From assembly GCA_964400355.1 (NCBI GenBank), contig CAYNTO010000026.1, positions 1 through 39,940 on the forward strand: a stretch of DNA of 39,940 bases. The letters run 5' to 3'. This stretch comes from JACKAL01 sp964400355. Lineage in GTDB: Bacteria > Bdellovibrionota > Bdellovibrionia > Bdellovibrionales > JAGQZY01. The notes beneath the pieces were generated by a model. It ran no database searches, had not been told where the DNA came from, and worked only from the letters and a program-made list of their open reading frames with translations. Shown piece after piece: positions 1-6,901 of the stretch; the stretch's first letter is position 1; each line of letters begins with the position of its first letter. The position numbers and the translations under genes were made by a program.

Positions 1-2
1 AA

Positions 3-65
3 TGGGCCAGCACAATTTCCTATCTTGCGCGGAAAGAGTTAAAGCGGCGGTTCGGCGCTGAGTAA
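3..65 (+). CDS. Possible 3' end of an upstream gene (partial)
   Basis: Reading frame 3 is open from the left edge and stops with TAA at 63-65. It gives about 20 residues ending in a basic tail (ARKELKRRFGAE) that looks like a protein C-terminus. The other two forward frames also stop within 65 nt, so this is only the most protein-like of three options. No function can be assigned. Confidence 0.25.
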   Translation, partial: WASTISYLARKELKRRFGAE

Positions 66-153
66 TAGATGAACTGGATATAGAGTTTACCGATCTTGCC
101 AGCGCCTTACCTTCTCAAGGAGACGCATTTAGAATCATGGTTTTGCGCCTCAC

Positions 154-271
154 CCCACTCTTCTGCATCACCCACTCTTCTGCATCACCCACTCTCCTGC
201 ATCACCCACTCTCCTGCACCACCCACTCTCCTGCACCACCCACTCTCCTGCACCACCCACTCTCCTGCACC
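154..271. repeat. 17-bp tandem repeat (minisatellite), about 7 copies
   Basis: Seven head-to-tail copies start at 154, 171, 188, 205, 222, 239 and 256. The consensus is CCCACTCTCCTGCACCA, with CATCA and TTCTG variants in the first copies. The period of 17 is not a multiple of 3, so translation changes frame at every unit, which argues against a coding repeat. Copies at the left end differ from those at the right, as expected for stepwise slippage. One strand is strongly pyrimidine-rich. Confidence 0.92.
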
Positions 272-453
272 TCTATACAGCCCGCCGACTAACAATTTAG
301 GGCACCCTTATGCTTAAGAAGCGCGTATTTGCGTCGGACACTGCGCGAATTACAAACTAACGCCAAGTCATTTCAATAGATTACAGGCGTATCCCGGCGC
401 ACGCGCAGCCGGCACCCGCTTTGCAAAATCTTCCTCCGTTAGAGGAGGCTATT
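272..453. other. Noncoding leader region between minisatellite and first gene
   Basis: Together with 66-153 this is the rest of a stretch without a convincing gene. The only open frame, 96-317, is made mostly of the out-of-frame minisatellite and was rejected. A weak promoter-like pair TTGCGT (330-335) with TACAAA (352-357), 16 nt apart, could drive the gene at 454. The region just before that gene carries the hairpin listed separately. Confidence 0.4.
432..448 (+). promoter_or_regulatory. Shine-Dalgarno sequence paired with an upstream anti-SD stretch
   Basis: AGAGGAGG at 441-448 lies 5 nt before the ATG at 454 and is a near-perfect Shine-Dalgarno sequence that decides this start. CCTCC at 433-437 is its exact complement, 6 nt upstream of GGAGG (444-448). 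The mRNA could therefore fold a short hairpin that hides the ribosome site. The stem is only 5 bp, so a regulatory role (for example thermal opening) is inference. Confidence 0.45.
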
Positions 454-1605
454 ATGCTTTTGAATTGTCCTAGATGTAACTCTCATATTGATGGCTCTAA
501 AATCGCCGGTGACCTGGCTATTTGTTCTTGTGGCTGGCATGGTTCGTTGAACCCCGGCAAAAAGAAGTCATCGGCACCCATGTTCACTTCCAAACCGAAG
601 CGTTCGTTTACAACCAAAGGCCTTCTCAAGTTCTCTGCAGCTGTACTCGGCGTTCTTGCTATCGGCTACGGCGCCAATGAATGGAAAGGTTTCCTCGCTG
701 AGCGTGTCATATATAACGTTAAATCTACTGTAAAGTTAAACAGCGCTGGCGACGACTTCCGCATGGCTGTTATCTGCTACAAACTCAAAAAGCAAACCTG
801 TAAAGAAACCGCACTCGCCTCCGCCTTTAAAAAAGATCCTAAAAATGCAACGATCAACGGTGAATATGCCATTGCATTGACTGAATCCAATAAACACGAC
901 CAAGCGATCCTCGCCTTCCAGCGCTTCTTCACTCAAGAAGACGGCACATGGAGACATCAAATGCATTTTGCAAAAAGTCTTGGCGAAAAAGAGTATTTTA
1001 ACGATGCTAAAGAGTGGTATTACAAGGCCATCAAAGCCAATCCAAGCAATCTTGAAATCGCTGAATCCATGATGTCCATGCTCACCAAGTCTCACAACTA
1101 CGGCGAAGCACTGAGCATCATCGGCCACTTCAATATGACGCTGCCACAAACACAAAAAACATGGCACAACTTGGCCATCAACATTAAAAACCAGTTTAAA
1201 GATTACCAAGAGAAATACGCCATCAAAAACATGACCGTATCCAAACTCGGTAACTACTTTTTTGCTCCTGCCATTGTTGGCGGCGCAATGGATATCCAAC
1301 TGTTTATCGTAAATCCAGAATCCATTTACACAACAGTGGATCTCGCTTACTTAAAAGCCAATGGAATTCCATTTGAAGACAAAGGTAAAATGGATGTCAC
1401 TGCGAACAGTGGCCAAAGCGTCCACGGTACAAAAGTCATTATCCCTGCGATGATCTTTGGCGCATTTAGTCTTAAAAACATCGAAGCCATTGCCTGTGAT
1501 AACTGCGCATTTGTTGCCGGTAAATCCATCCTGAGCAAGCTTTCGATCGAGACTTCGCAAGTTCAAAATGCTCAAGTGAATATCCTTTCCATGAGCGAAA
1601 AATAA
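454..1605 (+). CDS. Zinc-ribbon / TM / TPR protein with degenerate retropepsin-like domain
   Basis: A 383-residue protein of unknown role. The ATG at 454 was chosen over the upstream TTG at 421 because AGAGGAGG sits 5 nt before it. The N-terminus carries a zinc-ribbon-like set (C5-x2-C8, C24-x-C26). A hydrophobic helix follows at about residues 57-75, placing the rest across the inner membrane. Residues 110-250 are helical and TPR-like (motifs such as AILAFQRFF and AKEWYYKAIKANPSN). The C-terminal 100 residues read like the clan AA aspartic protease fold (retropepsin-like): a substrate-loop start near FIVNPES, then a buried strand with SGQSVHGTKV, then AGKSILSKL. The catalytic D-T/S-G triad is replaced by N287-P-E, so peptidase activity is unlikely. 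Family assignment of the last domain is from pattern recognition only. Confidence 0.75.
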   Translation: MLLNCPRCNSHIDGSKIAGDLAICSCGWHGSLNPGKKKSSAPMFTSKPKRSFTTKGLLKFSAAVLGVLAIGYGANEWKGFLAERVIYNVKSTVKLNSAGDDFRMAVICYKLKKQTCKETALASAFKKDPKNATINGEYAIALTESNKHDQAILAFQRFFTQEDGTWRHQMHFAKSLGEKEYFNDAKEWYYKAIKANPSNLEIAESMMSMLTKSHNYGEALSIIGHFNMTLPQTQKTWHNLAINIKNQFKDYQEKYAIKNMTVSKLGNYFFAPAIVGGAMDIQLFIVNPESIYTTVDLAYLKANGIPFEDKGKMDVTANSGQSVHGTKVIIPAMIFGAFSLKNIEAIACDNCAFVAGKSILSKLSIETSQVQNAQVNILSMSEK

Positions 1606-1623
1606 TATCACCATAATTAGAGT

Positions 1624-1647
1624 TGCCAGCGGGACCATCCGCTGGCA
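1624..1647. terminator. Strong hairpin between the first two genes
   Basis: TGCCAGCGG (1624-1632) and CCGCTGGCA (1639-1647) form a perfect 9-bp stem with a 6-nt loop. It is followed only by CGCTTGATTT, so it lacks a good U-tract. It lies 18 nt after the stop of the upstream gene and 10 nt before the ATG at 1658. It could be a weak terminator, an mRNA 3'-end protector or an attenuator for the next gene. Confidence 0.5.
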
Positions 1648-1657
1648 CGCTTGATTT

Positions 1658-3070
1658 ATGGCCTCTTTATCGAATACCAATTCTTCTACAATCGAACGCG
1701 CTCGCTCCATCAATTTGAGCAAATCGTATTTTGGTACGATTGCTGAGATCGGCGCCGGGCAAGAGATCTCCCGCTGGTTTTTTAAAGTCGGTGGTGCCTC
1801 CGGCACAATTGCCAAAGCCATCTCTGCCTACGACATGGCATTTAGCGATGCCATCTATGGCCCTGAACCTAGTGGTCGCTATGTGATCGAAGGCCGTTTG
1901 CGCCGCATGCTCGATTACGAATACAATCTTCTCGAAACCCGCAGTAAAAACGAAATCAAAGAAAAAAGAAAACTGTTTTGCTTGGCAAATACAGTGGCGG
2001 CTAAAAGCCCCAAATACCGCGGCGACACTCACGGCTGGATCGGCATTAAATATCAAAGTGAAATCGGTGGTCCCGCAAACGAAATCATTTTGCACATTCG
2101 CCTCCTCGACTCCACCAACCTTCAACAGCAAGAGGCTTTAGGCGCATTGGGAGTGAACCTCTTCTATGCCGCCCACAACTGCGAGGGGAAAATCGATAAG
2201 CTCTTAGAACTTGTCGCCGATGCCGAGGTGTGTGCAAGCTTCGAGATCAACCTGATTCGCATCGCCGGCCCTGTCTTTAAAGACGTCGATCCGGTGGACG
2301 CAAACCTAGAGTTGTTAAAGGCCGGCCTCACCCGCGTATTGATGATTCGCCCTAATGGAGAAGTGAGCCACGTGGCCGAGGAACTTTACCAGCGCCAGGT
2401 GCTTCTCCACCGCGCCGGATACAATCCTGTGTGCACCTCCGACATCGACATGCATATCAGCGCCCGTGATCATTTCTGCGCCCAAAAAACGGAGGGGCAT
2501 TGCAATCCCCTCATGCTGAGCGAAATTTTCGTGGATGAATTCACTCCCGAGAAGCGCCGCCACCTTGTGCATAAGATTCGAATGCTCATGCTCGCGGAGC
2601 AAAACCTGATAATTTCTCAATACCACGACAGCTATCAGTTGATCGATTACCTGGCGCTGTTCACCAACGATCACGTGCATTTGGTCTATCCCTCTAAAAA
2701 GCTCATTGATCTGTTCGAAACCGATCAGATGCAGTCGTTTGAATCGTTTGCGCGCATATTTTCCGACCAGACACGCATGTACCTCTATCCTACACCCAGC
2801 AATCTAGTGGACAAAAAATATTTGATCGATCCAAACGCACCGTTTTTGACCATTTCTAATTTTAAGACGGACGATAAAAAATATTTGTTGTTCCAGTATT
2901 TGGTGTCCGAGCATTATTTGGAGGACATCAAGCAACACCACTGTGACAACTCCCTATTGATCGGCGATCATCAGTTGCAGAGCATGGTAAAATCCGGTGA
3001 CGCCGCCTGGAAGAAGTACGTGCCAAGCGTGGTAGCAAAATATATCGAAGACAATAAACTCTTTAAATAG
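1658..3070 (+). CDS. Conserved protein of unknown function (GAGQEI / VGGASGTIAK family)
   Basis: A 470-residue soluble protein with no signal peptide or membrane helix. I recognise the conserved block EIGAGQEI...FFKVGGASGTIAK...SAYDM...SDAIYGP, then RLRRMLDYEYNLL, HGWIGIKYQ and QQEALGALGVNLFYAA. This family is found also in Bacteroidetes, where automatic names vary and are in my view unreliable. The glycine-rich start suggests nucleotide binding, but I cannot name a reaction. No Shine-Dalgarno sequence precedes the ATG, and a strong hairpin ends 10 nt upstream. It is probably read with or just after the TPR/retropepsin-like gene and ends before a bidirectional terminator. Confidence 0.8.
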   Translation: MASLSNTNSSTIERARSINLSKSYFGTIAEIGAGQEISRWFFKVGGASGTIAKAISAYDMAFSDAIYGPEPSGRYVIEGRLRRMLDYEYNLLETRSKNEIKEKRKLFCLANTVAAKSPKYRGDTHGWIGIKYQSEIGGPANEIILHIRLLDSTNLQQQEALGALGVNLFYAAHNCEGKIDKLLELVADAEVCASFEINLIRIAGPVFKDVDPVDANLELLKAGLTRVLMIRPNGEVSHVAEELYQRQVLLHRAGYNPVCTSDIDMHISARDHFCAQKTEGHCNPLMLSEIFVDEFTPEKRRHLVHKIRMLMLAEQNLIISQYHDSYQLIDYLALFTNDHVHLVYPSKKLIDLFETDQMQSFESFARIFSDQTRMYLYPTPSNLVDKKYLIDPNAPFLTISNFKTDDKKYLLFQYLVSEHYLEDIKQHHCDNSLLIGDHQLQSMVKSGDAAWKKYVPSVVAKYIEDNKLFK

Positions 3071-3090
3071 CCTCGAGCTTTGATCTGATT

Positions 3091-3132
3091 AAAAAAGAAG
3101 GGCTAACTTTTAGAGTTAGCCCTTTTGTTTTT
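3091..3132. terminator. Bidirectional rho-independent terminator
   Basis: GGGCTAAC (3100-3107) pairs with GTTAGCCC (3115-3122) around a 7-nt loop. An A-tract lies before the stem and TTTTGTTTTT after it. It lies between convergent genes ending at 3070 (+) and 3167 (-), so it can stop transcription from both sides. Confidence 0.9.
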
Positions 3133-3166
3133 GTGAGACTCTCTTCAGCGCGAACTCGCGCTAAAT

Positions 3167-3925
3167 CTAAAATCCACCATTGTTATTGGCTTTTAACCCG
3201 ATGAACGTCAGAACCGTTGGTGCGGGTTCAAAATACGGCGGCGGAACAGGCTTGCCCCAACCTGGCGGTGGCGGTGGTGGTGGCTGCCCCCAACCTGGGT
3301 TGCCGGGATAATGGCCGGGCGGAGGTGGTGGTGGATTTGGATGGCCCCAACCAGGATGTCCAGGAGGTGGTGGTGGCGGATAGGCGCCTGGAAACGGCTT
3401 CTTAAATCCTTGAATCACATCCACACCAAATTGATTTCCAAAATGATTGTCATCGATGATTTCCACCGACTTGCCGCGAACAGTGATGGACTTCACGCAG
3501 CGCTTGCCACCTTCGATCTCATACCAGTCGGAAACGGAGTTTTCGTCGTACACTTTATCAACGTCGACAGTTTCTGTTTCTCCGTTTTGAAAAGCGATGC
3601 GTACACGATCTACGTAGGCATCCGCATTGTCGATGCGAAAGCGCAGAGCCGTAACCGCTTGGTTTTCGCTCTGATTGCACTTGGGCAGCACAAACGAAAC
3701 CTGTCCCTGGCCGTCGGCATCTAAACGCACGCGTCCTAAAGCTATACGGTTGTTGCCGATGTCTTTAAGTATAACACCCGGGCCGTAGCCTGTGCTTTTA
3801 CCTTGGTCTTTATTTATTTGGTCCTGAATGATATCGAGGATGCCACCGAAAATTTCTTCTGGCGCCACTTGTGCGGATGCCACAGTGCTCGCAAGAAATG
3901 CTAATACAAATACGAACTTCTTCAT
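3167..3925 (-). CDS. Secreted protein with beta-rich core and proline-rich tail
   Basis: A 252-residue protein with a typical signal peptide (MKKFVFVLAFLASTVASAQ) and predicted export to the periplasm or surface. Residues 45-165 look like a beta-sandwich (LGRVRLDADG, VTALRFRIDN, VDRVRIAFQNGE, CVKSITVRGKS) with two cysteines that may form a disulphide (PKC and KRC). This recalls small secreted DUF2541-like domains, but I am not sure. Residues 180-235 are low-complexity, with three PPPPPP runs separated by GHPGWG-type segments. The tail VLTFIGLK is hydrophobic. GGGAGG lies 10 nt before the ATG and a good sigma70-type promoter lies upstream. Function unknown. Confidence 0.8.
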   Translation of the reverse strand: MKKFVFVLAFLASTVASAQVAPEEIFGGILDIIQDQINKDQGKSTGYGPGVILKDIGNNRIALGRVRLDADGQGQVSFVLPKCNQSENQAVTALRFRIDNADAYVDRVRIAFQNGETETVDVDKVYDENSVSDWYEIEGGKRCVKSITVRGKSVEIIDDNHFGNQFGVDVIQGFKKPFPGAYPPPPPPGHPGWGHPNPPPPPPGHYPGNPGWGQPPPPPPPGWGKPVPPPYFEPAPTVLTFIGLKANNNGGF

Positions 3926-3969
3926 ACTCTCTCCCTCCCATAATGGAACTTGTGTCCCTTGGAGCCCGC

Positions 3970-3998
3970 AATCTAGTCGGGCCCGCTGGTAATTTCAA
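3970..3998 (-). promoter_or_regulatory. Promoter for the secreted proline-rich protein
   Basis: On the minus strand TTGAAA (3993-3998) and TAGATT (3970-3975) are separated by exactly 17 nt. The expected start site is about 38 nt before the start codon at 3925, leaving room for the observed Shine-Dalgarno sequence. Confidence 0.6.
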
Positions 3999-4009
3999 GG
4001 GGGTGCTCC

Positions 4010-4200
4010 AGCAATTCCACAATTTGAATTTACAAGCCCCCGCCGTGCGGGCCCATTTATGCCAATATTTACATATAGTTAGAAGACTTTATGCAACGGT
4101 CACATTCCTAAATGTGTTGGATTCTCCACAAATTTACAGCGTTTACTCAATTGGTGATCAAAATCTTTTCAACAAGGTGTTTCATTGGATAAGGGCTTCA
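4010..4200. other. AT-rich intergenic region upstream of sodB
   Basis: Part of the 341-nt gap between the divergent genes at 3925 (-) and 4267 (+). I see no gene: the open frame at 3871-4221 overlaps the 5' end of the minus-strand gene and has no ribosome site. A short inverted repeat CACATT (4101-4106) / AATGTG (4111-4116) could be an operator, but nothing ties it to a known regulator. Confidence 0.4.
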
Positions 4201-4229
4201 TTGAGTCGTACACCGATCTGACTTAAAAT
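4201..4229 (+). promoter_or_regulatory. Promoter for sodB
   Basis: TTGAGT (4201-4206) and TAAAAT (4224-4229) are 17 nt apart. A start near 4236 would give a leader of about 30 nt containing AAAAAGGAGG before the sodB ATG. Confidence 0.55.
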
Positions 4230-4266
4230 TGCATTTTAACTGAACGCGCTTAAAAAGGAGGCCCTC

Positions 4267-4845
4267 ATGGCTTTTACACTTCCAGAACTACCGTACTCGA
4301 AAGATGCTCTTGCTCCGCACATTTCTCCAGAGACTTTGGACTACCATCACGGCAAACACCACAATGCCTACGTGACGAACTTGAACAATTTGATCAAAGG
4401 CACTGAATTTGAAAACATGAGTTTGGAAGACATCATCAAAAAATCATCGGGTGGCATTTTCAACAACTCGGCTCAGGTTTGGAATCATACTTTTTACTGG
4501 AACAGCATGAAGCCTAAAGGCGGCGGGGAACCCACTGGAAAACTCTCTGAAGCGATCAATAAAACGTGGGGTTCCTTTGCTCAGTTTAAAGAAAAATTCT
4601 CTGCTGCAGCCACCACTCAGTTTGGTAGCGGCTGGGCATGGCTGGTGCAAAACAAGGATGGCTCATTGGCAATCACGCAAACCTCCAATGCCGGATGCCC
4701 ACTCACCGAAGGCGTCACTCCCCTTCTCACCTGCGACGTTTGGGAGCATGCCTACTACATCGACTACAGAAACGCGCGCCCTAATTACGTGACGGCATTC
4801 TGGAATTTGGTCAACTGGGACTTTGCCGCAAAAAACATGAAGTAA
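4267..4845 (+). CDS. sodB: Superoxide dismutase [Fe]
   Basis: A 192-residue cytosolic enzyme that converts superoxide to hydrogen peroxide and oxygen. Length and sequence match the Fe-type family. All four metal ligands are visible: H27 (in YHHGKHH), H74 (QVWNHTFYW), D157 and H161 (DVWEHAYYIDYRN). Q70 sits just before VWNH, the position of the Gln that is diagnostic of iron rather than manganese enzymes. There is no signal peptide. AAGGAGG precedes the ATG and a sigma70-like promoter lies just upstream. The next gene starts 17 nt downstream and may be co-transcribed. Confidence 0.97.
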   Translation: MAFTLPELPYSKDALAPHISPETLDYHHGKHHNAYVTNLNNLIKGTEFENMSLEDIIKKSSGGIFNNSAQVWNHTFYWNSMKPKGGGEPTGKLSEAINKTWGSFAQFKEKFSAAATTQFGSGWAWLVQNKDGSLAITQTSNAGCPLTEGVTPLLTCDVWEHAYYIDYRNARPNYVTAFWNLVNWDFAAKNMK

Positions 4846-4862
4846 GCTCAATCCTTTTAGCC

Positions 4863-5819
4863 ATGGGTTTTCAACCGAGCTCTCCCGATCTGTTTTTTAA
4901 ATCGACAAAGGCGAATGATCCGCGTTTGGGAGAACTGGCGCGACCGGTGAGCACGCTGGAAAAAGCCGCCACCGCAGCGTCGTTTGTAATTGCTGGCTAT
5001 CCCGACGACGAGGGCATTCGCATCAATGGCGGGCGGCCAGGCGCCGCTCTCGCTCCCGATGCGATTCGAAAATACCTCTATAAAATGACCTCACCGGCCT
5101 GGAAGAGTTCTCGCCCAACGGTTTGGGATGTGGGCAATCTCAAGCCCGACACACCCATCGAACGCCGCCATACTGTTGGGCGCGAACATGCCCATGAGGC
5201 ACTGTCTCTTGGCCATCGGTGGGTCGGACTCGGCGGTGGCCATGACTACGGTTTTTCTGATGGCGCAGGATTTCTCGATGCTTTGACATCGGAAAAAAAG
5301 GGAAAATACAAACCGCTCCTCATTAATTTTGATGCTCATCTCGATGTGCGTGACACCTTTCAAGGGCTATCCAGTGGGACGCCTTTTTTCCGTCTCCTCA
5401 ACGATTTTCCAGAAAACTCCTTTGAATTTGTAGAGATCGGTCTCCAGTCCCAGTGCAATAGCCAAAGCCACTATGATTGGGCCCGTAGCAAAAATGCCAA
5501 ACTCATCACCTTAGACGACATACTCCTCCACGGCCTCGTCCCAGTGGTTCTCGAATCACTGACCGAGTCGCTGGTGCAGCCACGGCCCACATTTCTCAGT
5601 GTGGACATCGATGCTTTTTCCTCGGCCTATGCCCCTGGCTGCAGTCAGAGCTGGGCAACAGGGCTTGAGCCCAATCCCTTTTTTGTACTCTTTGATATTC
5701 TCTTAAAGCGCCTCGACGTGCGCGCCTTGGGCATTTATGAGGTTTCGCCGCCACTCGATAGTGATGATCGCACCGCAAAGCTCGCCGCCCAAATAGTACA
5801 CCGCTTCATCCACTCCTAA
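4863..5819 (+). CDS. Arginase-superfamily ureohydrolase, formimidoylglutamase-like
   Basis: A 318-residue enzyme of the arginase/agmatinase/formimidoylglutamase superfamily, which uses a two-manganese centre to hydrolyse a C-N bond of a guanidino or formimino substrate. All metal-ligand motifs are present: GGGHD (H127), NFDAHLDVR (D157, H159, D161) and SVDIDAF (D248, D250). The N-terminal DDEGIRINGGRPGAALAPDAIR segment is most like formimidoylglutamases (HutG), but substrate cannot be settled from sequence. No Shine-Dalgarno sequence precedes the ATG. It follows sodB by 17 nt and is followed by two amino-acid-degrading genes, which fits a catabolic role. Confidence 0.85.
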   Translation: MGFQPSSPDLFFKSTKANDPRLGELARPVSTLEKAATAASFVIAGYPDDEGIRINGGRPGAALAPDAIRKYLYKMTSPAWKSSRPTVWDVGNLKPDTPIERRHTVGREHAHEALSLGHRWVGLGGGHDYGFSDGAGFLDALTSEKKGKYKPLLINFDAHLDVRDTFQGLSSGTPFFRLLNDFPENSFEFVEIGLQSQCNSQSHYDWARSKNAKLITLDDILLHGLVPVVLESLTESLVQPRPTFLSVDIDAFSSAYAPGCSQSWATGLEPNPFFVLFDILLKRLDVRALGIYEVSPPLDSDDRTAKLAAQIVHRFIHS

Positions 5820-5843
5820 TTGCCCCTACTCCTTGCACCACTC

Positions 5844-5872
5844 TTGACCGCTAGTGGTGTGCGTAGTTTAAA
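5844..5872 (+). promoter_or_regulatory. Promoter, probably leaderless, for the PLP lyase gene
   Basis: TTGACC (5844-5849) and TTTAAA (5867-5872) are 17 nt apart. The ATG at 5879 follows 6 nt after the -10 hexamer, where transcription should start. No Shine-Dalgarno sequence is present, so the mRNA is probably leaderless. Confidence 0.5.
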
Positions 5873-5878
5873 CAGGCC

Positions 5879-6901
5879 ATGATTTCCTTTGGTTCTGACA
5901 ACCACGCCGGCATACATCCTCAGATTCTCAATGCCTTTACCGAAGACACACCGGCTTTTGCGGCCAGTTACGGCGTCGATGATTTTTCCCGCGCACTCAA
6001 CGATGAACTCAAAAAAACTTTGGCCGCTGTGGACACGCACATTGTGTTTAACGGTACAGCCGCCAACGTCCTGTGCATCGGCGCCGCCTTAAAATCGTTT
6101 GAGAGCGTTGTGTGTACAGACGTGTCTCATTTGCATGTCGACGAGTGTGGGGCGCCGGAAAAAATCACTGGTTGCAAGTTGATTGCTGTTCCCCACAAAA
6201 ACGGAAAACTCACAGTGGATAATCTGGAAGAGGTTTTCATACGCCGCGGAGATCAACATTTTTCGCAAGTAAAGATGGTTTCAATCACTCAGCCCACTGA
6301 GCTCGGAACCGTATACACTCTGAACGAGCTTTCAGAGATTCGCGCCTTTTGCGATCGTCACCAGTTGTATCTGCACGTGGACGGCGCGCGCCTGGCCAAT
6401 GCGTGTTACTATTTGCAATGTTCCTTTGCTGACATTTTAAAATACGCCGATATTTCCTCAGTGGGTGGCGCTAAAAATGGCTTGCTGGTGGGTGAGATCG
6501 TGGCGATCCATAATAAAAATCTGCAACCCGGCTTTAAATACCTGCGTAAACAGTATTTACAGCTACCCTCCAAAACTCGTTACCTGGCTCGCCAATTTCA
6601 AATTTATTTTGCAGACAACCTTTGGCACTCCATCGCCCAACACCAACATTTGCTGGCTGTAAAATTGGCGGAACGCCTGAAAGCAATCGACATAGGTGCC
6701 AACTACCCGGTGCACTCCAACGGGGTTTTCTGTTGCTTCCCGCAGCACGTTGTTAAAAAACTCCGCCAAGAATTCTTTTTTTACGTGTGGAACGAAAAGA
6801 CATTCGAGTGCCGCCTGATGACCTCTTTTGCGACCCACGAGGACCACGTTGAGAAGTTCGCCAAGGCCGTATATACTGCTCTTCAACAAAAGGACTGTTA
6901 A
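5879..6901 (+). CDS. PLP-dependent threonine aldolase / beta-eliminating lyase family protein
   Basis: A 340-residue fold-type I PLP enzyme of the Beta_elim_lyase family. Visible motifs are the N-terminal FGSDNHAG, the phosphate-binding NGTAAN (58-63), SHLHVDECGAPE (H84 or H86 would stack on PLP), HVDGARLANA (D168 contacts the pyridine nitrogen) and SVGGAKNG (K199, the likely Schiff-base lysine). Low-specificity L-threonine aldolase is the nearest named activity, cleaving threonine to glycine and acetaldehyde, but related lyases act on other amino acids. The stop overlaps the start of the tryptophan dioxygenase gene by 1 nt (TAATG), so the two are translationally coupled. This makes an aromatic amino-acid substrate worth considering. 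Confidence 0.85.
   Translation: MISFGSDNHAGIHPQILNAFTEDTPAFAASYGVDDFSRALNDELKKTLAAVDTHIVFNGTAANVLCIGAALKSFESVVCTDVSHLHVDECGAPEKITGCKLIAVPHKNGKLTVDNLEEVFIRRGDQHFSQVKMVSITQPTELGTVYTLNELSEIRAFCDRHQLYLHVDGARLANACYYLQCSFADILKYADISSVGGAKNGLLVGEIVAIHNKNLQPGFKYLRKQYLQLPSKTRYLARQFQIYFADNLWHSIAQHQHLLAVKLAERLKAIDIGANYPVHSNGVFCCFPQHVVKKLRQEFFFYVWNEKTFECRLMTSFATHEDHVEKFAKAVYTALQQKDC

Noticed and set aside
154..271. Possible CRISPR array
   Set aside because: Repeats are directly adjacent with no spacers and no cas genes are nearby.
96..317. Open frame of 73 codons over the minisatellite
   Set aside because: It exists only because the 17-bp repeat lacks stops. The repeat changes frame every unit, the composition is low-complexity and no ribosome site is present.
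736..1299. Long minus-strand frame inside the TPR/retropepsin-like gene
   Set aside because: Antisense shadow of a well-supported gene, with no ribosome site or protein-like features.
3871..4221. 116-codon frame between the divergent genes upstream of sodB
   Set aside because: It overlaps the start and promoter of the minus-strand gene, has no Shine-Dalgarno sequence and encodes no recognisable domain.
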